A stretch of DNA of 64,000 nucleotides from Pseudooceanicola spongiae (GCF_014899185.1 NZ_CP045201.1:2340501-2404500), one strand, 5' to 3'; counted from the stretch's first letter, positions 52,703 to 62,975 are shown. The notes: generated by a model not told the origin, from the letters alone. Numbers and translations: made by a program.

Positions 52703-53599
52703 ATGAGGGATAGCACTGGGAAGGCCCCGGGGTGGGGTGTGACGCTGATGCGCAATCGCCACTTTGTCGGGTGGTTGCAGGCGGCGCCGCTGAGCCTGAT
52801 CCTGATCGGGTTCCTGATCCTGCCGATCATCACCATCGTCATCGTCAGCTTTTGGCAGGCGACCGAGTTTTCCATCATTCCGGCGTTTTCGCTGGAGAAC
52901 TATGAATTCCTGTTCGGCTCGCCCGTGACCTACAAGGTGTTTGGCGCGACGTTCAAATATGCCTTTCTGACCTGGGCCTTTACCCTCTCGATCGGCTTTA
53001 CCGTCGCCTATTACCTCGCCTTTCACATTCGCAGCCAGCCGGTGCAGATCGCGCTGTTTCTGATCTGCACCATTCCGTTCTGGACTTCGAACATCATCCG
53101 CATGATCTCCTGGATCCCGTTTCTGGGCAGGAACGGCATTGCCAACCAGGCGCTGATCAGCTGGGGCGTGATCGATCAGCCGCTGGAGTGGCTGCTCTAT
53201 TCCGATTTCTCGGTCATTCTGGCCTTTGTCCATCTTTATACGCTGTTCATGGTGGTGCCGATCTTCAACACCATGATGCGGATCGACAAGTCTCTGCTGG
53301 AGGCGGCGCGCGACAATGGTGCGAGCGGGTTTCAGACGCTGGTGCATGTGATTGTTCCGCTGACCAAGCCCGGCATCATGATCGGCACGATCTTTGTGCT
53401 GACGCTGGTGATGGGGGACTTCATCACCGTGCGCTTCATGTCGGGATCGCAGCGGGCCAACGTCGGGCGGCTGATTTCCAACGACATCTCGCTGTTGCAA
53501 TATCCTTCGGCCGCCGCGACCGCCGTGGTGCTGCTGCTGACCGTGCTGATCGTCATCGGCATCCTTCTGCGCTTCGTCAACATCCGCAAGGAGCTCTGA
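52703..53599 (+). CDS. ABC transporter permease, PotB-like
   Basis: A 298-residue six-TM permease (first helix AAPLSLILIGFLILPIITIV); coupling loop EAARDNGASGFQTLVHVIVP. ATG at 52703 with GGGAG upstream; ATG 52748 is also possible. One base separates it from the next permease. Confidence 0.9.
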   Translation: MRDSTGKAPGWGVTLMRNRHFVGWLQAAPLSLILIGFLILPIITIVIVSFWQATEFSIIPAFSLENYEFLFGSPVTYKVFGATFKYAFLTWAFTLSIGFTVAYYLAFHIRSQPVQIALFLICTIPFWTSNIIRMISWIPFLGRNGIANQALISWGVIDQPLEWLLYSDFSVILAFVHLYTLFMVVPIFNTMMRIDKSLLEAARDNGASGFQTLVHVIVPLTKPGIMIGTIFVLTLVMGDFITVRFMSGSQRANVGRLISNDISLLQYPSAAATAVVLLLTVLIVIGILLRFVNIRKEL

Positions 53600-53600
53600 T

Positions 53601-54437
53601 ATGGAACCGCGTCCCCGCAGTTTTTATGTGCTGACCGCCTTCTTCGTGCTGTTCGTGCTGTTCCTCTATGGCCCGACCCTGACCATTGGCGTGCTGAGCT
53701 TTCAGGGCCCCGGCGGCGGGCTGACCTTCCCGATGCGGGGCGTCTCGCTCAATTGGTTTCGCGAGCTGTTTCAACAGCAGGCGGTGGGTGATATCTGGGG
53801 GGCCTTCCGGCGCAGTGCCGCGCTGGGGATGATGGTGATGGTCACCACGGTTGTCGTCTCCGTGATGGGGGGCCTCGCGTTTCGCAAGCGGTTTGCCGGG
53901 TCTGCCGTGCTGTTCTATCTGACCATCACCTCGCTGGTGATCCCGTCGATCCTGGTCTCGCTGGGTGTCGGGCTCATCTTCAACCAGCTGGGGTTCAAGG
54001 TGCATTGGGCGACATCGGGCTTTGGCTCGCAGCTGACCTGGACCCTACCCTTTGGCTTGCTGATCATGTTCGCCGTCTTCAACCGCTTCGACAAAAGCTA
54101 TGAGGAAGCCGCCCGCGATCAGGGCGCCTCGTCCTGGCAGACGCTCTGGCATGTGGTGCTGCCGATCATTGCGCCGTCGCTGATCGGGGTGGCGCTGTTC
54201 GGCTTTACGCTGAGCTACGACGAATTCGCCCGCACCCTGCTGACGGCGGGCAGCTACAACACCCTACCGCTGGAGATCTTCGGGATGACCACCAACGTCA
54301 CGACCCCGGTGATCTATGCCCTCGGCTCGCTGACGACGCTGTTTTCCTTCGTCATCATCGGGGTCTTCCTGCTGGTGGTCTGGAGCATGGGGCGCCGCCG
54401 CGCGCGCCTCGGCTCGGACGCGGGCAAAGGGGTCTGA
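53601..54437 (+). CDS. ABC transporter permease, PotC-like
   Basis: A 278-residue permease; first TM FYVLTAFFVLFVLFLYGPTL, coupling loop EAARDQGASSWQTLWHVVLP. It completes the importer of this operon; the racemase gene begins 5 bases later. Confidence 0.9.
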   Translation: MEPRPRSFYVLTAFFVLFVLFLYGPTLTIGVLSFQGPGGGLTFPMRGVSLNWFRELFQQQAVGDIWGAFRRSAALGMMVMVTTVVVSVMGGLAFRKRFAGSAVLFYLTITSLVIPSILVSLGVGLIFNQLGFKVHWATSGFGSQLTWTLPFGLLIMFAVFNRFDKSYEEAARDQGASSWQTLWHVVLPIIAPSLIGVALFGFTLSYDEFARTLLTAGSYNTLPLEIFGMTTNVTTPVIYALGSLTTLFSFVIIGVFLLVVWSMGRRRARLGSDAGKGV

Positions 54438-54442
54438 CGGCT

Positions 54443-55090
54443 GTGCGGCTGCTCTATATCAACCCCAATTCCACTGTGGCGATGACCGAGACCATTGTCG
54501 CCACCGCGCAGGCAACGCTGCCGGGGGCCGAGGTGATCGGCTGGACCAACCACGACGGCCCGCCCGCGATCCAAGGCCCTGAGGATGGCGCCGCCGCCCT
54601 GCCCGGTCTGCTGGCCTTGCTTCCGAAGGCGGCACAGATCAGCGCCGATGCGATTGTGATTGCCTGCTTTGACGACACGGGGCTTGAGGCGCTGCGCGCC
54701 GCCGCCCATTGCCCCGTCATCGGCATCGGACAGGCGGCGTTTCACATGGCCGCGCTGATGGGGGGGCGCTTTTCCGTCGTGACCACGCTGGCCGTCTCGG
54801 TCCCGGTGATCGCGCAAAACATTGAAACCTATGGCTTTGCGGGGATCTGCGCCTCGGTCCGCCCCAGCGGCCTGCCAGTGCTGACGGTGGAGGGGGGCGG
54901 CGAAGCCGTGCTGCAATGCCTCAGCGCCGAAATCGCCGCCGCCCACGGCGAGGGCGCGGCGTCTGTCGTTCTGGGCTGTGCGGGGATGGCGCATCTGAAA
55001 GCGGACCTCGCGGCCACCGCGCCGCTGCCGCTGATCGATGGGGTCGCCGCCTCGGCGCTGCTGGCCGAGGCGATGACCCGTCTGGGCTGA
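54443..55090 (+). CDS. Asp/Glu/hydantoin racemase family protein
   Basis: A 215-residue cofactor-independent racemase-type protein with a GTG start at 54443. N-terminal LLYINPNSTVAMTETIV is typical of the hydantoin racemase group. The two catalytic cysteines are in IACFDDTGLEAL and VLGCAGMAHL. Last gene of the ABC operon, convergent with udh (stops 3 bases apart). It probably isomerises the imported compound or a hydantoin/amino acid derived from it. Confidence 0.85.
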   Translation: MRLLYINPNSTVAMTETIVATAQATLPGAEVIGWTNHDGPPAIQGPEDGAAALPGLLALLPKAAQISADAIVIACFDDTGLEALRAAAHCPVIGIGQAAFHMAALMGGRFSVVTTLAVSVPVIAQNIETYGFAGICASVRPSGLPVLTVEGGGEAVLQCLSAEIAAAHGEGAASVVLGCAGMAHLKADLAATAPLPLIDGVAASALLAEAMTRLG

Positions 55091-55093
55091 GCC

Positions 55094-55885
55094 CTACTTG
55101 TGGATCGGCTCGGCGGTGAACAGGCCGCCATGGTACATCGATTGCGGCGCGTCCGCGTCGGGGCAGTCCGAGGCCGCTTCGATCTCGGCGCGGTAGACCT
55201 CAGAGTTGTCCTTGGGCCGCCAGCCGATCTGCTTGGCGCTCGACGTGTCCCACCAGCCGACGTCGTTGTCCGACACACCCCAGATCACCGGGCAACCCAG
55301 CATCGGCACGCGGAAGACGCATTCGATCAGGCTGATGAAATCGTCAGGTGACATCCAGGTCGCCATCATCCGCCGGTCGCGCGGTTTCTCGAAACAGGAC
55401 CCGATGCGGATCAGCGCCGTCTCCTGCCCGAACTTGGAGTGATAGAGCGAGGCCATCGCCTCGCCAAAGCACTTGGACACACCATAAAGGCCATCGGGCT
55501 TCATCGGCGCGGTGGTGTCGATCACCTGATCCTGACGATAAAAGCCGATGGTGTGGTTCGAGGTGGCGAAGAAGATGCGCGGCATGCCATGCGCCCGCGC
55601 CGCCTCGTAGAGGTTGTAGACGCCGGTGATATTGCCGGCCTCGATCAGCTTCCATTCCCGCTCGACCGAGACGCCGCCAAGGTGCAGGATGCCGTCGCAA
55701 TCCTTCACCAGCTCCATCACGGCGGCCTCGTCGGAGAGGTCGCATTGCACGACCTCCTCGTTCGCCCCGGCGGGCGCCATCTCCGAGATATCCGACAGCC
55801 GCAGCACATCGGCCAGATGCCCCAGACGGGCGCGCGCCAGTTTCCCCAGATTGCCGGCCGCCCCGGTGATCAGCAGTCGTTTCAT
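55094..55885 (-). CDS. udh: Uronate dehydrogenase
   Basis: A 263-residue NAD-dependent extended SDR that oxidises D-galacturonate or D-glucuronate to the aldaro-lactone. Cofactor loop TGAAGNLG (7-14), Ser109 in FATSNHTIGFY, and catalytic Tyr134/Lys138 in GLYGVSKCFGEA. Long identities to the Agrobacterium enzyme include NLYEAARAHG, FGQETALIRIGSC and PVIWGVSDNDVGWWD. Last gene of the dctP-dctQ-dctM-udh operon (19 bases after dctM). Confidence 0.95.
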   Translation of the reverse strand: MKRLLITGAAGNLGKLARARLGHLADVLRLSDISEMAPAGANEEVVQCDLSDEAAVMELVKDCDGILHLGGVSVEREWKLIEAGNITGVYNLYEAARAHGMPRIFFATSNHTIGFYRQDQVIDTTAPMKPDGLYGVSKCFGEAMASLYHSKFGQETALIRIGSCFEKPRDRRMMATWMSPDDFISLIECVFRVPMLGCPVIWGVSDNDVGWWDTSSAKQIGWRPKDNSEVYRAEIEAASDCPDADAPQSMYHGGLFTAEPIHK

Positions 55886-55904
55886 GAAGTTCTCCTCAGA
55901 TTCG

Positions 55905-57182
55905 TTATTTCAGCAGGCCCGGCAGGAACATCGAGATGGCGGGGATATAGGTCACCAGCATCAGCGCCAGCAGGATCGCCAGATAGAACGGCCAGATTGT
56001 CCTGACCGCCTGTTCGATCTTGATCCCGCCCACGACGCAGCCAACAAACAGGCAGGCCCCGACGGGTGGTGTACACAAACCCAGACCAAGGTTCATCATC
56101 AGGATGACACCGAATTGCACCGGGTCCATGCCGATGCCGACGACGACCGGCAGGAAGATCGGCGTGCAGATCAGGATCAGCGCCGCCATGTCCATGATCA
56201 TGCCCAACAGCAGCAGCGTCACGTTCAGCAGCAGCAGGATCACGATCGGGTTGTCCGAGATCGAGGTCATCGCCGTCGCCAGCGTCTCCGGCACGCGGTA
56301 AAGCGCCAGCAGATAGGCAAAGGACGAGGCCGTCGCGACCAGCAGCATCACCAGCGCGGTTGTCCGCACCGCCGAGATCACGGCCAGCTTGAAGCCCGGC
56401 CAGCTCATTTCCCGGTAGACCAGCAGCGTCACGACAAAGGCCCAGATCGCCCCGAACGCGCCGCTTTCCGTCACGGTCATGACGCCCGACAGCACGCCGC
56501 CGACGATGATCACCGCCGTCATAAGACCCGGCAGCGCCACGATAAAGCTGATGGCCAGCGCGCTCCAGCCCGGGAACTCTTCCCGCGGGTAGCCGCGCTT
56601 GACCGCCACGGCCCAGGCCACGACGCCAAGGCACAGGCACATCAGAATGCCCGGAATGACCCCCGCGATGAACAGTTGCGAGACCGAGACGCCCCCGGCC
56701 GCCACCGCGAACAGGATCATGTTGTGGCTCGGCGGAATGACCACGCCCGCGACCGAAGATGTCACCGTCACGTTGACGGCATAATCCGCGTCATAGCCCT
56801 TTTCCTTCATCACCGGCATCAGGATTGCACCCAAGGCCGAGGTATCGGCCACAGCCGAGCCCGAAATCCCCCCGAACAGCATCGACGAGGCGACGTTGAC
56901 CACGCCCAGCCCGCCGCGCGACCGGCCCACGGCGCTCGCCGCCAGCCGCACCAGACGGGCGGCAATCCCGCCCTGCAACATCAGCTCGCCCGCGAAGATG
57001 AAGAACGGGATCGCCAGCAGCGAAAACACCGAAATCCCCGACATGACGCGCTGAAACGCGATGAACAGCGGCAGGCCCTCGAAGGTAAAGCCCGCGACCG
57101 TGGCAAGGCCCAGCGCAAAGGCCACCGGCATCCCCGAGATCAATCCGATCGCAAAGGTGCCGAACAACAAAATCAGGCCCAT
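55905..57182 (-). CDS. dctM: TRAP transporter large permease (DctM)
   Basis: A 425-residue inner-membrane TRAP subunit with about twelve hydrophobic helices (first GLILLFGTFAIGLISGMPVA) and the family segment GGISGSAVADTSALGAILMP. Its ATG directly follows the dctQ stop (TGAATG). Forms the Na+-driven importer with DctP and DctQ; context with udh points to uronates. Confidence 0.94.
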   Translation of the reverse strand: MGLILLFGTFAIGLISGMPVAFALGLATVAGFTFEGLPLFIAFQRVMSGISVFSLLAIPFFIFAGELMLQGGIAARLVRLAASAVGRSRGGLGVVNVASSMLFGGISGSAVADTSALGAILMPVMKEKGYDADYAVNVTVTSSVAGVVIPPSHNMILFAVAAGGVSVSQLFIAGVIPGILMCLCLGVVAWAVAVKRGYPREEFPGWSALAISFIVALPGLMTAVIIVGGVLSGVMTVTESGAFGAIWAFVVTLLVYREMSWPGFKLAVISAVRTTALVMLLVATASSFAYLLALYRVPETLATAMTSISDNPIVILLLLNVTLLLLGMIMDMAALILICTPIFLPVVVGIGMDPVQFGVILMMNLGLGLCTPPVGACLFVGCVVGGIKIEQAVRTIWPFYLAILLALMLVTYIPAISMFLPGLLK

Positions 57183-57704
57183 TCAGCCCTCCGCAGGATC
57201 TTCGCCGCGAAACAGCGCAGCGAGGTGTGACAGGGAAAACAGCACGGACAGGAAGCCACAGATCGACATCGGCACGGCGCGCCAGCCCTCGGCGATGCCC
57301 AGCATCGGGATGGTGCGCTGCCAGGTTTTCTGCGCCAGCTCCATGCCGTACCAGCCAAGGTAGGCGCCGAAGATGATCACGCCGATGACGGCGACCCAGC
57401 GCAGCGGAATGCAGATCGAAGGCGGCATCATCTCGCGCACAAAATCGATCGACAGATGCGCCTTGGACCAGACCCCCGCCGCGCCGCCCAGAAAGGTGAT
57501 CCAGACCACCATCAGCAGCGCCGCCTGTTCGACCCATGTCGGCGTGTCGTTCAGCACATAGCGGCCAAAGACCAGCCAGCCGAAGATCACGATCAACGTG
57601 ACCAGCAATATGCCCGCCACGACCATGCAGACCTGTGCCAGAACCGCCAGAACCGCGTCTGCCGCCCCCGCCATCGGTGCACTCTTGCGTGAAAGATTGG
57701 ACAT
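57183..57704 (-). CDS. dctQ: TRAP transporter small permease (DctQ)
   Basis: A 173-residue four-TM protein (first helix VCMVVAGILLVTLIVIFGWL) with the family motif LNDTPTWVEQAALLMVVWI. It bridges DctP docking and the DctM channel. Located between dctP and dctM. Confidence 0.93.
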   Translation of the reverse strand: MSNLSRKSAPMAGAADAVLAVLAQVCMVVAGILLVTLIVIFGWLVFGRYVLNDTPTWVEQAALLMVVWITFLGGAAGVWSKAHLSIDFVREMMPPSICIPLRWVAVIGVIIFGAYLGWYGMELAQKTWQRTIPMLGIAEGWRAVPMSICGFLSVLFSLSHLAALFRGEDPAEG

Positions 57705-57799
57705 GCCTGTAATTCCGCCCCCTTGAATATCAGCCCGGCCCTCTCGGCCTGCCCTTTTGTCGGCGTTGATATCGGGTCCCGCCAGCCCGCGCGCCGGTT

Positions 57800-57830
57800 G
57801 GCCCGGCGCCAGAAACTCGGACGCCGGGCC
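57800..57830 (-). terminator. Intercistronic hairpin between dctP and dctQ
   Basis: In the 160-base gap after dctP, GGCCCGGCG (57800-57808) and CGCCGGGCC (57822-57830) are perfect complements around 13 bases. CAGAAA (57810-57815) can instead pair with TTTCTG (57832-57837), an overlapping alternative. It probably stabilises dctP mRNA and limits readthrough to dctQM. Confidence 0.6.
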
Positions 57831-57864
57831 ATTTCTGACCCGGCGTCTGTTGGTTGCGCTTGCT

Positions 57865-58839
57865 TTACTCGGTGGCCTGAATTTCTTTGACCAGCGATTC
57901 CAGATCCGGGTTGGACTTCAGGAACCCGGCATAGACCGGCGCCATTGCGTCCTGAAAGGCCTTGGGATCATCGACTTCGTTGATCTCGACGCCCGAGGCT
58001 TCGACCTTGGCGCGGCTCTCCATCTCCCGCTTGCTCCAAAGATCGCGCTGCAGCACAGCAGCGTCGATGGCGGCCTGCGTCACGATGGCCTTGTCCTCGT
58101 CCGAGGTCGCCTCCCAGGTGGCGGTCGACACGCAGATGCACTCGGGGATGATCAGGTGGTTGGTAATCGAATAGTACTTCGCCACCTCATAGTGGTTCGA
58201 GCTCTCGAACGACGGATAGTTGTTTTCCGCGCCGTCGATCACGCCGGTCTTCAGCGACTGGTAGACCTCGCCATAGGCCATCGGGGTGGCGTTGCCGCCC
58301 AGATCGTCAACCATCTCGACATAGAGGTCATTGCTCATCACCCGGAACTTCAGACCGTCCATATCGGCGGGAGTCTTGATCGGGCGCTTGGTGTTGTAAA
58401 AGCTGCGCGAGCCGCTGTCGAACCAGCTGAGCGCGACAAGGCCTTCCTTGGCCAGCGCATCCGAGAACTGCTGACCGACGGGGCCGTCCATCACGCGGTG
58501 CATCTGATCGACATCGCGGAAGATGAAGGGCAGCGACATCACGTTGGTCGCGGGCACGATCTGGCCCATCGGACCCATGTTGAAGTTCGCGAAGTCCAGA
58601 CCGCCGTTGCGGACCTGTTCGATCGCATCGGGCTGGTCGCCCAGTGTGCCGTTGTTGTAGACCGTGGGTTCGATCCGGCCATCGGTCTTGGCGGCGACGT
58701 CCTTGGCAAAGGACTCCAGCGCGACCGTGTTCGGATAACCCTCGGGGTGAATATTCCAACCGCGCCAATCCTCGGCAACAGCCGGAACCGCGATCAATGC
58801 AGCAAGCGCGCCAGACAGCGCAAAGCGGGTGAACGTCAT
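57865..58839 (-). CDS. dctP: TRAP transporter substrate-binding protein (DctP), probable uronate binder
   Basis: A 324-residue periplasmic protein. Signal peptide FALSGALAALIAVPAVAED; the mature protein has the DctP features GTLGDQPDAIEQVRNGGLDF, GLKFRVMSN with the carboxylate-binding Arg, and AYGEVYQSLKTGVIDGAEN. Start at ATG 58839 after GGGAGGAGAG. Neighbouring udh, kdgD and gci make D-galacturonate/D-glucuronate the likely ligand. Confidence 0.93.
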   Translation of the reverse strand: MTFTRFALSGALAALIAVPAVAEDWRGWNIHPEGYPNTVALESFAKDVAAKTDGRIEPTVYNNGTLGDQPDAIEQVRNGGLDFANFNMGPMGQIVPATNVMSLPFIFRDVDQMHRVMDGPVGQQFSDALAKEGLVALSWFDSGSRSFYNTKRPIKTPADMDGLKFRVMSNDLYVEMVDDLGGNATPMAYGEVYQSLKTGVIDGAENNYPSFESSNHYEVAKYYSITNHLIIPECICVSTATWEATSDEDKAIVTQAAIDAAVLQRDLWSKREMESRAKVEASGVEINEVDDPKAFQDAMAPVYAGFLKSNPDLESLVKEIQATE

Positions 58840-58899
58840 GGTCTCTCCTCCCAATCGTCCTTGGCGGCACCTACCGCCGACGCAAAGATGTATGGCAAG

Positions 58900-58917
58900 T
58901 TGTATGATGACCTGTCA
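58900..58917. promoter_or_regulatory. Probable GntR operator and -35 box in the dctP-gntR region
   Basis: TTGTATGATGAC (58900-58911) is repeated as its exact reverse complement at 59722-59733 upstream of kdgD. On the minus strand TTGACA (58917-58912) directly precedes the site and can serve as a -35 box for dctP, with the operator in the spacer. A second partial copy, TGTATGGC, lies at 58889-58896. Confidence 0.6.
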
Positions 58918-58991
58918 ATGAATATGATCAGCCTCGGGTTGAAATTGACTTTGCCGGGGCAATCGCCTTAATGAACCTCGAAGGAACCACC

Positions 58992-59714
58992 ATGGCACAG
59001 CAGGCAGCACCGCGCGGCAAACGCAATCTTGTGGCTTCAGTGGCCGGTTCCCTGCGCATGCGCATCAGCGAGGGGGCGTTTCAGCCCGGTGACAAACTGC
59101 CCTCCGAATCACAACTCACGGCTGAGTTCTCAGTCTCGCGCACTGTGGTCCGCGAAGCCATTGCCACCCTGCGCGCGGATCATCTGGTAGAGCCGCGTCA
59201 GGGCGCCGGGGTCTTTGTGCTGGAACCCGTGCAAGAGGTGCAGCGCCCCTTCCAGATCGTCGACAACGCCAGAATTTCCCAAATACTTGAGATGCTTGAG
59301 CTGCGCGTCGCGGTCGAGATGGAGGCTGCCTATCTCGCCGCCACCCGCCGCTCCCCCGCGCAGGAAGAAGCGATCTACGAGGCCGAAGCCGAGATCCGCC
59401 AGCGCGCCGCCCTAGGCGAGGCGACCTCCGAAGCGGATCTGACCTTTCACCTTGCGATTGCCGACGCCTCGAACAATCCGCGCTTTCGCGAGTTCCTCGA
59501 ACTGCTCGGCATTGCACTGATTCCCCGCGCCAAGCTGCAGGATGATTCCAACAGCCGCAGCCCCGAAGCCTATATCGCCATGATCAGTGGCGAACACCGC
59601 GCCATCGCCGATGCCATTGCCGCAGGTGACGCTGAAGCGGCCCGTGATGCCATGCGCCTGCACCTCAAAGGCAGTCAGGAACGCTATCGTGGGATGATTC
59701 GAGAGACCGCATAA
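58992..59714 (+). CDS. GntR family regulator (FadR/FCD), probable uronate-pathway repressor
   Basis: About 240 residues: winged HTH (GDKLPSESQLTAEFSVSRTV, VREAIATLRADHLVEPRQGA) and FCD domain (EADLTFHLAIADASNNPRF, SGEHRAIADAIAAGD). ATG 58992 follows AAGGA with 6-7 bases spacing, favoured over ATG 58971. Located between the dct-udh operon and kdgD-gci-gli; the shared 12-bp inverted element on both sides suggests it represses both, with uronate or a lactone as inducer. Confidence 0.92.
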   Translation: MAQQAAPRGKRNLVASVAGSLRMRISEGAFQPGDKLPSESQLTAEFSVSRTVVREAIATLRADHLVEPRQGAGVFVLEPVQEVQRPFQIVDNARISQILEMLELRVAVEMEAAYLAATRRSPAQEEAIYEAEAEIRQRAALGEATSEADLTFHLAIADASNNPRFREFLELLGIALIPRAKLQDDSNSRSPEAYIAMISGEHRAIADAIAAGDAEAARDAMRLHLKGSQERYRGMIRETA

Positions 59715-59721
59715 CGCGCAA

Positions 59722-60704
<983 letters not shown>

Positions 60705-60708
60705 TCCC

Positions 60709-61845
60709 ATGAAGATCGCAGCCGTCAAAACCCACCTCCTCGAACACCACCTCGACACCGCGTTCGAGAGCGCCTCGATGCGATTCGACAAGCGCGTGCA
60801 TATCCTGGTGGAGGTCATCTGCGACGATGGCACCATCGGCTGGGGCGAATGCCTTGGCCCCGCTGGCCCCAACCGCGCCGTCGTGCAGGCCTATGCCAAC
60901 TGGCTCATCGGCATGAACCCGTTGGAGACGGAAAAGATCTGGGCCGTGCTCTACAACGCCCTGCGCGATCAGGGCCAGCGCGGCCTGACCCTGACCGCCC
61001 TCTCGGGCATCGACGTGGCGCTCTGGGACATCAAGGGCAAGCACTTCGGCGTGCCCGTCTCGACCCTGCTCGGGGGCCGTTTCCGCGACACGGTGCGCGC
61101 CTACGCCACCGGCGCCTTCAAGCGCGACGGCGTGGACCGGGTCGAGGATAACGCCTCCGAGGCCGCCCGCCACCGCGCCGCCGGTTTCCACGCCATGAAG
61201 ATCAAGATCGGCTTCGGCTATGACGAGGACATGCGCGTCATCCGCGCCGTGCGCGACGCCATGGGCGAGGACATGCGCCTGATGATCGACGGCAACCACG
61301 GCTATGACACCATCGAGGCGATCAAGGTCGGCCGCGCCGCCGCCGATTATGGCATCGACTGGTTCGAGGAGCCCGTGACCCCCGAACACCTCGCCGCCTA
61401 CCGCGAGATCCGGGAAAAGCAACCGATCCCCGTCGCCGGTGGCGAAACCTGGCATTCCCGGTGGGGCATGCGCGAACCCATCGAGACCCGCTGCGTCGAT
61501 ATCCTGCAACCCGACCTCTGCGGCTGCGGCGGCTTTACCGAGATGAAGCGCATCGCCGACATGGCCGCCCTGCACAACATCCGCCTCGTTCCCCACGTCT
61601 GGGGCACCGGCGTGCAGATCGCCGCCTCGCTGCAGTTCATGGCCGCGATGATCCCCAACCCGGTCCGCCTCAACCCCATCGAGCCGATCCTTGAGTTCGA
61701 CCGCACCGACAACCCCTTCCGTCAGGCCGTCCTCACCCAGCCCATCGAGCATGTGAACGGTATCGTCACCATCCCCGACGCCCCCGGCCTCGGGATCGAG
61801 ATCAACCGCGACGCCCTGCGCGACTTTGCCCCGAAGGATTCCTGA
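60709..61845 (+). CDS. gci: D-galactarolactone cycloisomerase
   Basis: A 378-residue enolase-superfamily enzyme converting galactaro-1,4-lactone to 5-dehydro-4-deoxyglucarate lactone. KIKIGFG carries Lys164 and Lys166; metal ligands are Asp194 (MIDGNHGYD), Glu220 (WFEEP) and Glu246 (GGETWH); His296 lies in HVWGTG. Very close to the Agrobacterium enzyme (LYNALRDQGQRGL, QPDLCGCGGF). Its TGA overlaps the ATG of gli. Confidence 0.93.
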   Translation: MKIAAVKTHLLEHHLDTAFESASMRFDKRVHILVEVICDDGTIGWGECLGPAGPNRAVVQAYANWLIGMNPLETEKIWAVLYNALRDQGQRGLTLTALSGIDVALWDIKGKHFGVPVSTLLGGRFRDTVRAYATGAFKRDGVDRVEDNASEAARHRAAGFHAMKIKIGFGYDEDMRVIRAVRDAMGEDMRLMIDGNHGYDTIEAIKVGRAAADYGIDWFEEPVTPEHLAAYREIREKQPIPVAGGETWHSRWGMREPIETRCVDILQPDLCGCGGFTEMKRIADMAALHNIRLVPHVWGTGVQIAASLQFMAAMIPNPVRLNPIEPILEFDRTDNPFRQAVLTQPIEHVNGIVTIPDAPGLGIEINRDALRDFAPKDS

Positions 61846-62708
61846 TGATCACCCGCACCCTCTCCGGCCCCGCGCCGCAGATCAAACTGCCCACCGGCGC
61901 CGTCGACTGCCAGTGCCACATGTACCTGCCCGGCTTTCCCGCCCTGCCCGGCGGCCCGCCGAACCCCGGCGGCGAAACCCCGACGCCCGCGCAATACCGC
62001 CAGCTGATGCAATGGCTCGGCATTTCCCGCACCATCGTCACCCAAGGCAACGCCCAACAGGGCGACAACGAAAACCTGCTCGCCTGCCTCGCCGACATGA
62101 AAGCGGCCGGGGTCACCGCCCGTGGCGTCGCCGTCATCACGCCCGAGACGTCCGAGGCCGAGCTTCAGCGCCTCTCCGACGCCGGGGTGATCGGCGCCCG
62201 CCTGATGGACCTGCCCGGCGGCGCCATTGGCCTTTCGGCGCTGGAGGCCCTCGACGCGATCTGCGCCGCCCACGACTGGGTGCTGGCCGTGCAATTCGAC
62301 GGCTCCGACATCTTGCAGCATGAGAGCCGCCTCGCCGCCCTCAACAGCAACTGGGTCTTTGACCACCACGGCAAGTTCTTCCGCGGCGCCGCCCCTGATG
62401 GTCCTGAGATCGCCGCCACCAAGCGCCTGATCGACAAGGGCAATTGCTGGTTCAAGCTGACGGGTGGGTATGAGAGCAGCCAGACCGGCGGGCCGGAGTA
62501 CAGCGACATCGCCGCCAACACCCGCGCCCTCGCCGCCCACGCGCCCGAGCGTCTGATCTGGGGCACCAACTGGCCGCACAACCTTGCGAAGACGACGGAA
62601 GAGTACCCCAACGACGCGGCCCTCCTCGACACAGTCCTCGGCTGGCTGACACCCGAGCAACGCCAGCGCGCCCTCGTCACCACCCCCGAAACCCTCTTCC
62701 GCCTCTAA
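61845..62708 (+). CDS. gli: D-galactarolactone isomerase (amidohydrolase family)
   Basis: A 287-residue amidohydrolase-fold protein (COG3618 type): DCQCHMYLPG replaces the usual HxH start, then FDHHGKFFRG and IWGTNWPHN. In Agrobacterium the enzyme encoded next to gci interconverts galactaro-1,5- and 1,4-lactones. Gene order and start overlap (TGATG) with gci support the same role; lactonase activity is the alternative. Confidence 0.87.
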   Translation: MITRTLSGPAPQIKLPTGAVDCQCHMYLPGFPALPGGPPNPGGETPTPAQYRQLMQWLGISRTIVTQGNAQQGDNENLLACLADMKAAGVTARGVAVITPETSEAELQRLSDAGVIGARLMDLPGGAIGLSALEALDAICAAHDWVLAVQFDGSDILQHESRLAALNSNWVFDHHGKFFRGAAPDGPEIAATKRLIDKGNCWFKLTGGYESSQTGGPEYSDIAANTRALAAHAPERLIWGTNWPHNLAKTTEEYPNDAALLDTVLGWLTPEQRQRALVTTPETLFRL

Positions 62709-62777
62709 GCCAAAGCGCCCCACCGCCCCGCAAGTGCGACCGCCCCCAAAGAGCCACCCCGCCCGGCCCAAAGCCGA

Positions 62778-62824
62778 AAGCGCCGGGCGAGCGCCCGCCC
62801 GTCCCCACGGGCTGGCGCTTTTGC
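62778..62824 (+). terminator. Three-way-junction-like terminator after kdgD-gci-gli
   Basis: AAGCGCC (62778-62784) pairs with GGCGCTT (62814-62820) and is followed by TT. Inside the stem are two further perfect hairpins: GGGCG/CGCCC (62785-62789, 62792-62796) and CCCGT/ACGGG (62798-62802, 62807-62811). The 267-base gap shows no gene. Confidence 0.65.
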
Positions 62825-62975
62825 TATGTTGTGCTCCAGCGGATCTCGGGGAGGTCTCGGGCCGCCATTTAGCGCCCCCCGCACCCGCTTTGGGGCTGGA
62901 TATTGGCCGCATCAGGGAAATTTATCCAATACGGTTCGTCCTTTCAGACGCGTAGTTTCGACCCCGAAAGCATCG

